Origin: an uncultured Bacteroidota bacterium | GTDB lineage: Bacteria > Bacteroidota > Bacteroidia > Bacteroidales > 4484-276 | DNA: 37,500 bases | Direction of reading: 5' to 3' | Assembly: GCA_903944895.1 (NCBI GenBank) | Contig: CAJATL010000140.1 | Span: forward strand, 1-37,500 | In this document: piece by piece, positions 1 to 7,110 of the stretch | Layout: every line of letters begins with the position of its first letter | Numbering within the stretch: position 1 is the first letter of the stretch | Translations under genes and position numbers: made by a program | Notes under the pieces: generated by a model | Databases searched by the model: none | What the model was told of the DNA's origin: nothing | Seen by the model: only the letters and a program-made list of their open reading frames with translations

Positions 1-177
1 CAACCATCATTCTTTTTCCTGTGATATCGCAAGTACGTGCCATCTTATTTATGAATTTCAGATTACTTTTTCAAAACGGAGTGCAAAGAACGGATATTTT
101 TCTAAACCAGCAAACATATTTTTACTTTTTTTCATTTCATTGGGCAAAATATCATATTTAAAATGGCGTAATACGTA

Positions 178-208
178 TTGATTTTTTGGTAAGAAAACTG
201 TAATTTAG
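178..208 (+). promoter_or_regulatory. Possible promoter of the T9SS cargo gene
   Basis: TTG at 178-180 is followed after 20 bases by TAATTTAG at 201-208, which matches the Bacteroidota -7 consensus TAnnTTTG at all but one position. The start codon lies about 40 bases further on. The rest of 1-250 is AT-rich and shows no coding region or clear structure. The match is imperfect, so this is tentative. Confidence 0.3.
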
Positions 209-250
209 CGTTTCAATATCAGTCAATTAAAATAAAAATTGGAGGTTTTT

Positions 251-1327
251 ATGAAACGCATTTTGTTTGTATTTTTTCTGGTGTTATCAGTTTCTTTACG
301 GCCAAATGCAAATCCCATTTTCCCCGAAAGTTTAGTTATGGAGGTGTATTTTGAAGGTGATGAGTGGTTTATTGTTGTTGATAATTTCGTTTTAGAGATG
401 TTTGATGTCGAAACCTTCCAGGAAGTTGAAATGTTTTCAGGGAGTGGATTATTTGTTTTTAAGGAGGATTTTTTGCCGGATTTCGCCAATTACTACACGG
501 TCATTACTCAGGATGCACTCGTTTACCCGCACCAGGTATCGCGTGTGTCCGATCACATCTCGACTTATGTTTACGGTGGTTATCCTTTGATGGATCTGGC
601 GTGGGGAACTTCTCCCACTTCTCCTGTAAAAGGGCCTTTTGAAGGTCAATCTCTCGTATTGGTTTTTGTGTATGAAGACAATAATTATGATCCTTTGTTC
701 TGGTTGTGTAAGGCGAGTGTGCCATATTTTACCGGTGGAAATGGAACTGTTTCCGGTACTTTTGATGGCTACCTTTTTGATCAGAATAGTAATCCTGTGG
801 CCAATGCCGAAATAAAATATGTCCCGGATGAACTGACAAATCCACCCTATTTTTTTCCACCGTTAACTACCGATCAAAGCGGGTATTTTTTTAAGCAGGA
901 GATGCCAGCGCGCAATTATCACCTTCACCAGGTTGTGATTGATGGGGTTGATTACGATTTTGACGAGTACATCTCCATTGAGCCGGATTCGGTAAATTCC
1001 TATAATTTTAACATGGTCATTACGCAGGTGCCTGATTTGCTCAGATCCGGAACTGTGAAAATCACAAATTCCCCAAATCCCTTTTCCGACAAGACTGTTT
1101 TTAATATTGATCTTGATGAAAAGCAGCATTTCCAAAACATGAATTTAATAATTAGCGACATGGCAGGAAGAATACTTTCGGTTATTCCATTGAATGGTTT
1201 CGTTAGCAACGATCAAAAAATGAAATTTTCCTGGGAAAATAATCATCAACTGCCATCAGGAAGTTACCTGATTTCCTTGTCGGATTCCGGAAAAACAATA
1301 TCGACCTGTAAAATGACAATTTATTGA
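251..1327 (+). CDS. Secreted protein with type IX secretion sorting domain
   Basis: Predicted secreted protein of 358 residues. The N-terminus (MKRILFVFFLVLSVSL) is a Sec signal peptide. A middle part at roughly 165-225 resembles a carboxypeptidase-regulatory-like beta-sandwich (GTVSGTFDGYLFDQNSNPV, then a GYF motif). The last 85 or so residues look like a T9SS type A sorting domain: SPNPFSDKTVF, then a MAGRIL strand, then LPSGSYLISL, ending KMTIY. Such domains direct export across the outer membrane through PorU-type machinery and are then removed. The ATG at 251 is chosen because GGAGG sits at 241-245; the in-frame TTG at 239 overlaps that ribosome site. The protein's function cannot be told from the sequence. 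The reading frame and the sorting domain are well supported. Confidence 0.85.
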   Translation: MKRILFVFFLVLSVSLRPNANPIFPESLVMEVYFEGDEWFIVVDNFVLEMFDVETFQEVEMFSGSGLFVFKEDFLPDFANYYTVITQDALVYPHQVSRVSDHISTYVYGGYPLMDLAWGTSPTSPVKGPFEGQSLVLVFVYEDNNYDPLFWLCKASVPYFTGGNGTVSGTFDGYLFDQNSNPVANAEIKYVPDELTNPPYFFPPLTTDQSGYFFKQEMPARNYHLHQVVIDGVDYDFDEYISIEPDSVNSYNFNMVITQVPDLLRSGTVKITNSPNPFSDKTVFNIDLDEKQHFQNMNLIISDMAGRILSVIPLNGFVSNDQKMKFSWENNHQLPSGSYLISLSDSGKTISTCKMTIY

Positions 1328-1359
1328 TAAAATGAGCCCGATTTTACTGACATTTGTAC

Positions 1360-1923
1360 ATGAAAAATTTCTTACTGACCTATTTTCTTTTAATCTCCGG
1401 TTTATCATGTTTTTCTCAAAACATCGAATTTTTTAAGGAAGACCTCAAATTTTGCCTTCATGATAGTTTGTTCGTTGTTGATGGATTGTATTATTTTAGA
1501 AATACCACCGATGCTGAGGTAAAACAGATGTTGTTTTACCCGTTTCCGGATGTTGAGGTTTACGGAGAAATTGCATTTATCGAAATTACAAAAGCCGGTG
1601 ACAGCGTTTCACAACTGGCCACCGAAACTGCAAAAGGGTCACTGTTTAAGGTTCAGATTCCTGCCAAAGGCGAAGTTCCTTTCCGCATCCGATATGGGCA
1701 AAAATTAAGATCAGAAAAGGCAAAATACATTATTACCACAACGCAAAAGTGGGGAACCCCTTTCGAACAGGCCGATTACAGGCTCGAAGTGTCCTCTTCA
1801 GTTGTTGTTACAAATTTTTCGATACCACCGGACACACTTTTTCAAAAAGATCGTTTACAGATTTTCACCTGGAAACGCACGGATTTTATGCCCGTTGTTG
1901 ATTTTGATTTTGAGTTCAGATAG
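1360..1923 (+). CDS. Small secreted protein of unknown function
   Basis: A protein of 187 residues with an N-terminal Sec signal peptide (MKNFLLTYFLLISGLSCFSQ) and no further membrane segment. The mature part is rich in beta-strand-like alternation and has no motif I recognise. A cysteine sits in the signal region (GLSC), but the residues before it do not make a good lipobox, so cleavage after CFSQ by signal peptidase I is more likely. An in-frame TTG lies two codons upstream at 1354; the ATG at 1360 is preferred because it puts the charged MK directly before the hydrophobic stretch. It starts 33 bases after the T9SS cargo gene and could share its transcript. It probably acts in the periplasm or on the surface. 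Confidence 0.7.
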   Translation: MKNFLLTYFLLISGLSCFSQNIEFFKEDLKFCLHDSLFVVDGLYYFRNTTDAEVKQMLFYPFPDVEVYGEIAFIEITKAGDSVSQLATETAKGSLFKVQIPAKGEVPFRIRYGQKLRSEKAKYIITTTQKWGTPFEQADYRLEVSSSVVVTNFSIPPDTLFQKDRLQIFTWKRTDFMPVVDFDFEFR

Positions 1924-2098
1924 ATTTCTCCGTAATCAAAGAAATTTGAAGATTTTGGCATCCGGATAAAAGCCGGACTAAGATAAAACCCGCTACCTGA
2001 CAAGTGAAAGCTGAACTTCAAACCACCTAAATTATAGTTATCAGCCCGGTTTGTTGATGAAAAATTAAAACTTTACCGGTTTTATAATCCAGGTAAAC

Positions 2099-2106
2099 TA
2101 TTTTTG
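2099..2106 (+). promoter_or_regulatory. -7 promoter box of the amidase gene
   Basis: TATTTTTG matches the Bacteroidota -7 consensus TAnnTTTG exactly, 22 bases before the ATG at 2128. No clear TTTG lies at -33. The box covers the in-frame TTG at 2104, which argues against that TTG being the start codon. Confidence 0.45.
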
Positions 2107-2127
2107 CCTGAGAAATACGTTGAATTT

Positions 2128-3144
2128 ATGTTTCAAAAGGGTAGTTTTAAATTTTTCCTGATCATCTTTTTATCAATAATTCTGTATGGTCAAAAGGCCG
2201 ATGCACAGGAATATAAAAAAGTGAAAGCCAGAGAAGGCCAGGGGATTTATTCGCTTCTTCGGGAAAATGGCCTCGAAGGCGCCGATAATTTTGATAAATT
2301 CGTTGAGCTGAATAAGAAAAATCTTGGCGCCGATCAGCAACTTCTAAAAGGCAAAAGCTACCTCTTGCCACTCAAAGCCCCGGCAAAAACTGAATCCGAA
2401 GAAGAAACAGGCGTATTTCCGATTTTTGGAGATACTTACGAAAAAGTTGAGTTTAAAGATAACCAGTTGAAGGGGGCTGTTTTTTTTATCGTTGCAGGTC
2501 ATGGCGGCCCTGACCCCGGTGCGATGGGCAAGAAAGATGGCCATGTGTTGTGTGAAGATGAGTATGCCTATGATATTTCGCTGAGGCTCGCCCGGAATTT
2601 ATTGGAACATAACGCAACGGTTAATATTCTGATTACCGACCCCAACGATGGCATCCGGGATGACGCTTATCTTAAATGCGATAAAGATGAATATTGCGGC
2701 GATAAACAGGTAATTCCGCTGAACCAGACAAAACGGCTTAAACAGCGCACCAGCGAAATCAACCGAATTTCGAACAAGTACCGGGGAAGCTATCAACGTA
2801 TGATCGAACTTCACGTCGATTCGAGGTATGCCGGGCAAAAAATCGATATCTTCTTTTATCATCATCCCGACAGTAAGCCCGGGCTAAAATTCTGTAACAC
2901 CCTCTACAACACCATCAAAGCCAAGTACGACAAGCATCAGCCGGCCAGAGGTTATTATGGAACCGTCGAAAGCCGGAGTTTGTACATGTTGAATAATTCC
3001 AAACCTGTTGGCACTTACATCGAATTAGGGAACATCAACCATGAGCTCGATCAGAAAAGGCTTGTAATTGTCGATAACCGCCAGGCAGTGGCCAACTGGC
3101 TTACTTTGGGAATTATCAAAAATTTTGAGAACTCGAAGAAATAG
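2128..3144 (+). CDS. N-acetylmuramoyl-L-alanine amidase with LysM-like domain
   Basis: A predicted zinc amidase of 338 residues that cleaves the bond between N-acetylmuramic acid and L-alanine in peptidoglycan. Residues 1-27 form a signal peptide ending in ADAQ. Residues about 29-82 resemble a LysM peptidoglycan-binding repeat (YKKVKAREGQGIYSLLREN, later LLKGKSYLLPL). Residues about 117-335 are the amidase_3 catalytic domain. Likely zinc ligands are H125 (AGHGGPDPGAMG), E145 (in EDEYAYD) and H229 (ELHVDS); E299 (TYIELGNINH) is the expected catalytic glutamate, so the enzyme should be active. It has about 20 extra residues with two cysteines (KCDKDEYCGDK) between the zinc ligands. It stands alone between unrelated genes and acts in the periplasm, probably in daughter-cell separation or wall turnover. 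Confidence 0.88.
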   Translation: MFQKGSFKFFLIIFLSIILYGQKADAQEYKKVKAREGQGIYSLLRENGLEGADNFDKFVELNKKNLGADQQLLKGKSYLLPLKAPAKTESEEETGVFPIFGDTYEKVEFKDNQLKGAVFFIVAGHGGPDPGAMGKKDGHVLCEDEYAYDISLRLARNLLEHNATVNILITDPNDGIRDDAYLKCDKDEYCGDKQVIPLNQTKRLKQRTSEINRISNKYRGSYQRMIELHVDSRYAGQKIDIFFYHHPDSKPGLKFCNTLYNTIKAKYDKHQPARGYYGTVESRSLYMLNNSKPVGTYIELGNINHELDQKRLVIVDNRQAVANWLTLGIIKNFENSKK

Positions 3145-3254
3145 CCTTGTAAATAGAATCAGCAAAGGTCATCACAGAACTTCAATTAAGTTTCATCCTA
3201 CCAACAAGATAAGCTAAGAAAATATTTTTGAAATATGTATTACTTTTGTCAAAA

Positions 3255-3455
3255 ATGATCAAAATGGTGACTAAAAAATTTGTTTATTGGAAAGATCATG
3301 AGATTTGGATCGGTTATCTTGAAGAATTTCCTGATTACATGACTCAGGGCAAAACCCTTAATGAGTTAAAAGTCAATTTGATTGATATCTACAAAGAATT
3401 AACCGGCGGGTTAATACCAGAGGTAAGACATGTTGATGAACTTGAGATTGCATGA
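3255..3455 (+). CDS. hicB: HicB-like antitoxin
   Basis: A protein of 66 residues matching the short HicB antitoxin fold (VYWKDHEIWIGYLEEFPDY, then TQGKTLNELKVNL, then a VRHVDELEIA tail). HicB proteins bind and neutralise the HicA mRNA interferase and often repress their own operon. No separate DNA-binding domain is present, as is usual for this short form. ATG at 3255 or at 3264 could be the start; the TTG at 3228 would add nine hydrophobic residues absent from the family and is less likely. TACTTTTG at 3241-3248 resembles a -7 box and would put transcription start almost at the ATG. The stop codon overlaps the ATG of a truncated hicA by four bases. This gene order, hicB before hicA, occurs in many HicBA loci. 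Confidence 0.75.
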   Translation: MIKMVTKKFVYWKDHEIWIGYLEEFPDYMTQGKTLNELKVNLIDIYKELTGGLIPEVRHVDELEIA

Positions 3456-3550
3456 AGAGGGTTGATCTGATAAAAAAATTGCATCAATTAGATTGCCAGC
3501 TTATTCGTCATGGGGCTAAACATGACTGGTATCAAAATACAAAAACATAG
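3452..3550 (+). pseudogene. hicA: Truncated hicA toxin remnant
   Basis: The ATG overlaps the hicB stop (ATGA) and encodes 32 residues: MKRVDLIKKLHQLDC, then QLIRHGAKHDWYQNTKT, then TAG. This is the N-terminal half of a HicA-type mRNA interferase, including the RHGxKHD segment that carries the family's catalytic histidine. Full-length members run to about 60-80 residues. Skipping one base before the stop gives RKSEFTI in another frame, which is close to what follows NPKTG in HicA proteins and so suggests a frameshift. The 3' end then runs into the convergent cinA gene, whose stop is at 3562. The toxin is therefore probably inactive and the antitoxin an orphan. Confidence 0.7.
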
Positions 3551-3561
3551 GAAATCTGAAT

Positions 3562-4797
3562 TTACAATAACTCCATCCTCAACATATTCAATGCAGCCAG
3601 TGCTGCTTTATGGATATTCCGTCCGCGGTGTTCTCCAAAAAGAAATTTCTGTGTAATCGTTTTCTCCGGCGTAGCCACGGTAATCCATGTTGTGCCAACG
3701 GGTTTTTCGTCGGAACCGCCATCAGGACCTGCAATGCCTGATGTAGAGATCGAAAAATCTGTTCCAAATTTCCGGCGGATTCCTTCAGCCATTTCGCGAA
3801 CAACGGCTTCGCTTACAGCTCCATATTTTTCGAGAGATTCGGCTTTCACGCCAAGTTCAGCCTCCTTGATCCGGTTAGAATAGGCCACCACCGAACCGAT
3901 GAAATATTCTGAACTACCCGGAACTGATGTTATCAAATGTGCAATTCGGCCACCGGTGCAACTTTCGGCTGTTGAAACCGTCATTTTATGTTTTTTCAAA
4001 AGATTCCCAACTACCGATTCCATGGTTTCATTATCGTAACCAAAAATATAGTCCGGAATAAGCTGCCTCAGCTTTTGATCCTGTTCTTCAATTAAATTTA
4101 GAATTTCTGCTTTGTTATTTCCAATAGCCGTCAGTCGAAGGCGAACCATGCCGGGCTGTGGTAAATACGCAAGTTTAATACTTTTTGGAAGCGAATCTTC
4201 CCAATCTTCGATAGTCTTAGCCAAAAACGATTCACCGACACCCTGGGTGAGGATGGTTTTATGGATGATAAATCCCAGATTTAGCTTTGCCGTAAATTTT
4301 GGAAGAATCTGTTCGCTCATCATGGTTTTCATCTCAAAAGGCACTCCAGGCATTGACACAAAGATTTTGTTGTTTCGCTCAAACCACATTCCGGGCGCGG
4401 TTCCATTGAGGTTCATAATTGGCGTACAATTGGCCGGAACCTCTGCCTGCCGGCGATTTAGCTCAGTAACCGTGTAGCCTCGCTGTAAAAATATGGCTTC
4501 TATGTTTTTATAGGCATCCTGATTAAAAACCAGATTAGTGTCGAAATATTCGCAAAGTGTCGTTTTGGTTATATCGTCTTTTGTAGGGCCAAGGCCACCG
4601 GTTATCAGAATAATGTCAGCCCGTGTTTCCGCTTCTTCCAAAGTTTTGAGGATGTGTTCGCGATCGTCGGAAATGCTGGTAATCTGATGAACTTTTATGC
4701 CAATCAGGTTCATGTTTTCGCCAATCCAGGCAGAGTTGGTGTCGATAACCTGCCCGATGAGCAATTCATCGCCGATGGTGATAATTTCAGCTATCAT
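3562..4797 (-). CDS. cinA: CinA: competence/damage-inducible protein, NMN deamidase family
   Basis: CinA family protein of 411 residues, the usual length. The N-terminal domain, residues 1-170, is a molybdopterin-binding-like (MoCF) fold with EIITIGDELLIGQVIDTN at 4-21 and TGGLGPTKDD at 66-75; in related proteins it has ADP-ribose pyrophosphatase activity. The C-terminal domain from about 262 is the PncC type, with AESCTGG at 277-283 and SGIAGPDGG at 353-361; PncC deamidates nicotinamide mononucleotide in NAD salvage. I chose the ATG whose first base is at 4797 because homologues begin with this MIAEIITIGDELL motif; an upstream in-frame ATG at 4872 would add 25 unrelated residues and would overlap the promoter area. 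It is divergent from the nucleoside phosphorylase gene, which fits a shared nucleotide-salvage theme, though that link is an inference. Confidence 0.93.
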   Translation of the reverse strand: MIAEIITIGDELLIGQVIDTNSAWIGENMNLIGIKVHQITSISDDREHILKTLEEAETRADIILITGGLGPTKDDITKTTLCEYFDTNLVFNQDAYKNIEAIFLQRGYTVTELNRRQAEVPANCTPIMNLNGTAPGMWFERNNKIFVSMPGVPFEMKTMMSEQILPKFTAKLNLGFIIHKTILTQGVGESFLAKTIEDWEDSLPKSIKLAYLPQPGMVRLRLTAIGNNKAEILNLIEEQDQKLRQLIPDYIFGYDNETMESVVGNLLKKHKMTVSTAESCTGGRIAHLITSVPGSSEYFIGSVVAYSNRIKEAELGVKAESLEKYGAVSEAVVREMAEGIRRKFGTDFSISTSGIAGPDGGSDEKPVGTTWITVATPEKTITQKFLFGEHRGRNIHKAALAALNMLRMELL

Positions 4798-4850
4798 AAA
4801 TACTTTTCGTGAATTTGTTGATTTAACAAAATGGAAGCAGCGAATTTTAA

Positions 4851-4877
4851 TACTTTTGCTTCTTTTTTGCAAAAGTA
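4851..4877. promoter_or_regulatory. Mirrored divergent -7 promoter boxes for cinA and the phosphorylase
   Basis: TACTTTTGC at 4851-4859 and GCAAAAGTA at 4869-4877 form a perfect 9-bp inverted repeat around a 9-base spacer. Read on its own strand, each arm is TACTTTTG, an exact TAnnTTTG match. The plus-strand box faces the ATG at 4912 and the minus-strand box faces the cinA start at 4797. No good -33 TTTG was found for either. The dyad could also be an operator. Confidence 0.5.
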
Positions 4878-4911
4878 GGCATAATAAGGAATTTAAAGAT
4901 TTAACAAAAAC

Positions 4912-5781
4912 ATGAGTCGCTTAAAAGAATCTGAACTGATCATCAACCCTGATGGCACCATCTATCATCTTAGTGTGAGGCCGGGAGACATTGCCGAAAA
5001 TATCATCGCTGTCGGAGATCCCGGCAGGGTAGAGAAAATCTCGAAATATTTCGACCGGATAAATCACAAAAGCCACAACCGCGAAATGGTTGTTCACACC
5101 GGCGAATTAAATGGGACAGCCATTACAGTTTTGTCAACAGGCATGGGTACCGATAATATTGATATTGTGATGAATGAACTCGATGCATTGGTAAATATCG
5201 ACTTCAAAACCCGCGAAATCAAGGATAAATTATCAAGCCTGAATATTGTTAGATTAGGAACGTCGGGGGCTATTCAACCCGAAATTCCGATAAATTCCTT
5301 TGCCATGTCAACCTTTGGTTGCGGCCTCGACGGGCTGCTGAAGTTTTATGACAGCGACCACGTTACCGTAAAGGAGATGAGCGATTCGTTTATCCAACAG
5401 GTTAGCTGGAATCCTGATTTGCCTTACCCGTATTTTGTGGCATGCTCGCCAGTGTTAAAGGAGAAACTCAACAACGGTTTTCATTGTGGGATAACAGCTA
5501 CAGCGCCTGGATTTTATGGCCCGCAAGGCCGGCGGCTGCGTATCCCGCTCCGCCACCCCGATTTGAACGACCGGATGCAGCAGTTCGTTTTTGAAAATCA
5601 GAAAATCATCAATTTCGAGATGGAAACATCGGCTTTGTATGGCCTGGGGAAATTATTGGGACATAACACGCTCACCGTGTGTGCCGTCATCGCTAACCGA
5701 GCACTCAACACTTTTTCTGAAGATCACCACCAGGCCATCGAAGAATTGATTCAGGTGGTTTTGGAGCGGTTGACGGCGTAG
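4912..5781 (+). CDS. Nucleoside phosphorylase, uridine phosphorylase-like
   Basis: A protein of 289 residues of the PNP/UDP phosphorylase family, which splits a nucleoside with phosphate into a free base and ribose-1-phosphate in salvage. Family motifs are GDPGRV at 35-40 (phosphate binding), STGMGTDN at 75-82, VRLGTSGA at 113-120, and NFEMETSALYG at 234-244, where the EMET segment contacts the ribose. The length fits this branch, which is a little longer than E. coli Udp (about 250). The substrate may be uridine or a wider set; the sequence does not decide. The gene is transcribed divergently from cinA and is followed by about 440 bases that contain a possible terminator and then the aromatic leader. 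Cytoplasmic, with no signal peptide. Confidence 0.88.
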   Translation: MSRLKESELIINPDGTIYHLSVRPGDIAENIIAVGDPGRVEKISKYFDRINHKSHNREMVVHTGELNGTAITVLSTGMGTDNIDIVMNELDALVNIDFKTREIKDKLSSLNIVRLGTSGAIQPEIPINSFAMSTFGCGLDGLLKFYDSDHVTVKEMSDSFIQQVSWNPDLPYPYFVACSPVLKEKLNNGFHCGITATAPGFYGPQGRRLRIPLRHPDLNDRMQQFVFENQKIINFEMETSALYGLGKLLGHNTLTVCAVIANRALNTFSEDHHQAIEELIQVVLERLTA

Positions 5782-5798
5782 GAATTGTTTTGGAAATT

Positions 5799-5829
5799 CC
5801 TGAGCAGTCGCCTTTACTGAGGTTTTTTT
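5799..5829 (+). terminator. Possible terminator after the nucleoside phosphorylase
   Basis: CCT (5799-5801) with a GAG bulge and then CAGT (5805-5808) can pair with ACTG (5816-5819) and AGG (5820-5822), followed by T7. It begins 17 bases past the stop codon. The stem is short and bulged, so support is limited. Between here and 6058 I see no gene or clear structure. Confidence 0.35.
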
Positions 5830-6058
5830 GTCCTTCGGAATTTGAAGACTAAATTTTTGATAACAGCCAAAACCTTCGCGGATAATGCGAAACTGTGTTG
5901 AAAGACGGATAAACCGAAACTGATTTTCGTTAGACAATTTTCCTGAATTAGTGCCGCTTTTCCCCGTGCGAATTACAAATCAGTGAGGCGCAGGTTTTCT
6001 TGTTCTTTCTTTTTGGCCGGGTGATTTTAAAATATTCTTACAAAATTAAATTATTACA

Positions 6059-6066
6059 TATCTTTG
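6059..6066 (+). promoter_or_regulatory. -7 promoter box of the aromatic operon leader
   Basis: TATCTTTG followed by CCGCC is a textbook Bacteroidota TAnnTTTG box. Transcription would begin near 6071, leaving about 16 bases before the leader peptide ATG at 6087. The -33 region is AT-rich without a clear TTTG at the usual distance. Confidence 0.6.
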
Positions 6067-6086
6067 CCGCCTTAAATGATTACAAC

Positions 6087-6155
6087 ATGCTAAACAAAGG
6101 ATTTTATTGGTTTTTTTACTTCTTCGGCAAACGCACGGGGCTTAGTTTATTTTAA
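6087..6155 (+). CDS. Aromatic leader peptide (attenuator peptide), 22 residues
   Basis: The ORF starts MLNKG, continues with eight aromatic codons in a row, F Y W F F Y F F (6102-6125), and ends GKRTGLSLF before TAA. This density of aromatic codons in a short ORF directly upstream of pheA is the hallmark of a translation-sensing leader such as E. coli pheL. Unlike pheL it mixes Phe (five), Tyr (two) and Trp (one), so it could report shortage of any aromatic tRNA. The GKRTG codons (6126-6140) and the following CTT overlap the 5' arm of the antiterminator (6134-6143). A stalled ribosome would leave that arm free, while one that reached the stop codon would cover it. The peptide itself probably has no other function. 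An alternative ATG at 6076 encodes only five residues in another frame. Confidence 0.8.
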   Translation: MLNKGFYWFFYFFGKRTGLSLF

Positions 6156-6190
6156 AACCGATAAAAACTAAAATATCAACAGGCCTCGTG
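6134..6190 (+). promoter_or_regulatory. Antiterminator hairpin of the aromatic attenuator
   Basis: CACGGGGCTT (6134-6143), at the end of the leader ORF, pairs over all ten positions with AGGCCTCGTG (6181-6190), using two G-U pairs. An inner stem, TTAGTTT (6142-6148) with AAACTAA (6165-6171), can form within the same loop as an alternative or partial extension. The 6181-6190 arm is also the 5' arm of the terminator, so the two structures exclude each other. Forming this hairpin should let RNA polymerase read into pheA. Confidence 0.72.
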
Positions 6191-6212
6191 AAAAACACGG
6201 GGTCTTTTTTTT
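6181..6212 (+). terminator. Intrinsic terminator of the aromatic attenuator
   Basis: AGGCCTCGTG (6181-6190) and CACGGGGTCT (6196-6205) form a ten-pair stem with two G-U pairs and an AAAAA loop. T8 follows (6205-6212), its first base being the last base of the stem. It lies 10 bases before the pheA ATG, where no terminator would be expected unless it regulates. The 3' arm nearly repeats the antiterminator's 5' arm at 6134-6143. Confidence 0.82.
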
Positions 6213-6222
6213 GGGATAAATT

Positions 6223-7110
6223 ATGGAAACTAATCAGCAAATAAAAAACTCAAAAGTAGCTATTCAAGGCGGGAATGGCTCGTTTCACGAAATTGCCGCC
6301 CGCAAATATTTTAACGGGAACGGCATCGAAATCCTTCCCTGCATCACCTTTGATGATATCGCCACCTCGCTTAAAACCGGTACCAGCAAATTTGGTGTGA
6401 TGGCCATCGAAAATACCGTAGCCGGAAGCATCCTTCAAAATTATTCGATTTTAAAAGAAAAACCAGTAACCATAATTGGTGAAGAATATTTACGCATCGA
6501 ACAAAATCTGATGGCGCTGCCCGGACAAAGCATCGGCGAATTAAAAGAAGTTCATTCGCATTACATGGCCATCGAACAATGCAGGGCGTTTTTTGCTGAT
6601 TTCCCACAGATTAAACTTGTCGAATCGTCGGATACAGCCTTGAGCGCCAAAGAAATTGTGGATCATCAGATTCATGGCCGTGGCGCCATCGCCAGCCTGC
6701 TTGCCGCCGAAACCTACAATTTGGAAGTTCTGTTTGCAGGCATCGAAACCAACAAACGCAATTATACCCGATTTTTGATTATCGAAAAAGAAACCGGACT
6801 CAGCGGCAAGCCTACAGATGCCGACAAATCTTCACTTTGTTTCAGCCTGCATCACCAAACCGGAAGCTTATCCAAAGTGTTGAGCATCATCGCTTTTTAC
6901 GACATCAACCTTACCAAAATCCAGTCCATGCCCATTATTGGCAAGGAGTGGCAGTACTTTTTTTATATTGATGTGATTTTTGACGACTACCTGCGCTACC
7001 AGCAATGTATCAGCGCCATTTCGCCGCTTGTCGAAGATCTTCATGTTCTGGGCGAATACAAACAAGGAATCAAATCGTTTGTGGAAGTTTATAAAAATTT
7101 AGCGTCATGA
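6223..7110 (+). CDS. pheA: Prephenate dehydratase
   Basis: Prephenate dehydratase of 295 residues, converting prephenate to phenylpyruvate, the committed step to phenylalanine. The catalytic domain (1-185) has IENTVAGS at 62-69 (the family's ENSxxG motif), a conserved HSH at 111-113 and NYTRF at 180-184, whose threonine is catalytic. An ACT regulatory domain follows at about 203-280 (SLCFSLHHQTGSLSKVLSII), with GSLSKVL corresponding to the GALxxVL phenylalanine-binding motif, so feedback inhibition by Phe is expected. There is no chorismate mutase domain; that activity is fused to DAHP synthase downstream. It is the first structural gene behind the leader attenuator and its stop overlaps the aminotransferase ATG by four bases, implying translational coupling. 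Confidence 0.95.
   Translation: METNQQIKNSKVAIQGGNGSFHEIAARKYFNGNGIEILPCITFDDIATSLKTGTSKFGVMAIENTVAGSILQNYSILKEKPVTIIGEEYLRIEQNLMALPGQSIGELKEVHSHYMAIEQCRAFFADFPQIKLVESSDTALSAKEIVDHQIHGRGAIASLLAAETYNLEVLFAGIETNKRNYTRFLIIEKETGLSGKPTDADKSSLCFSLHHQTGSLSKVLSIIAFYDINLTKIQSMPIIGKEWQYFFYIDVIFDDYLRYQQCISAISPLVEDLHVLGEYKQGIKSFVEVYKNLAS

Noticed and set aside
1961-1977. Hairpin TCCGG..CCGGA after the small secreted protein as a terminator
   Set aside because: The stem has five pairs and no U-tract follows.
5653-5937. A 94-residue minus-strand frame over the end of the nucleoside phosphorylase
   Set aside because: It overlaps the conserved C-terminal part of the phosphorylase and the possible terminator, and shows no motif.
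6076-6093. Alternative leader ORF of five codons starting at 6076
   Set aside because: It has no aromatic codons and would begin within about five bases of the expected transcript start; the ORF from 6087 explains the structure far better.
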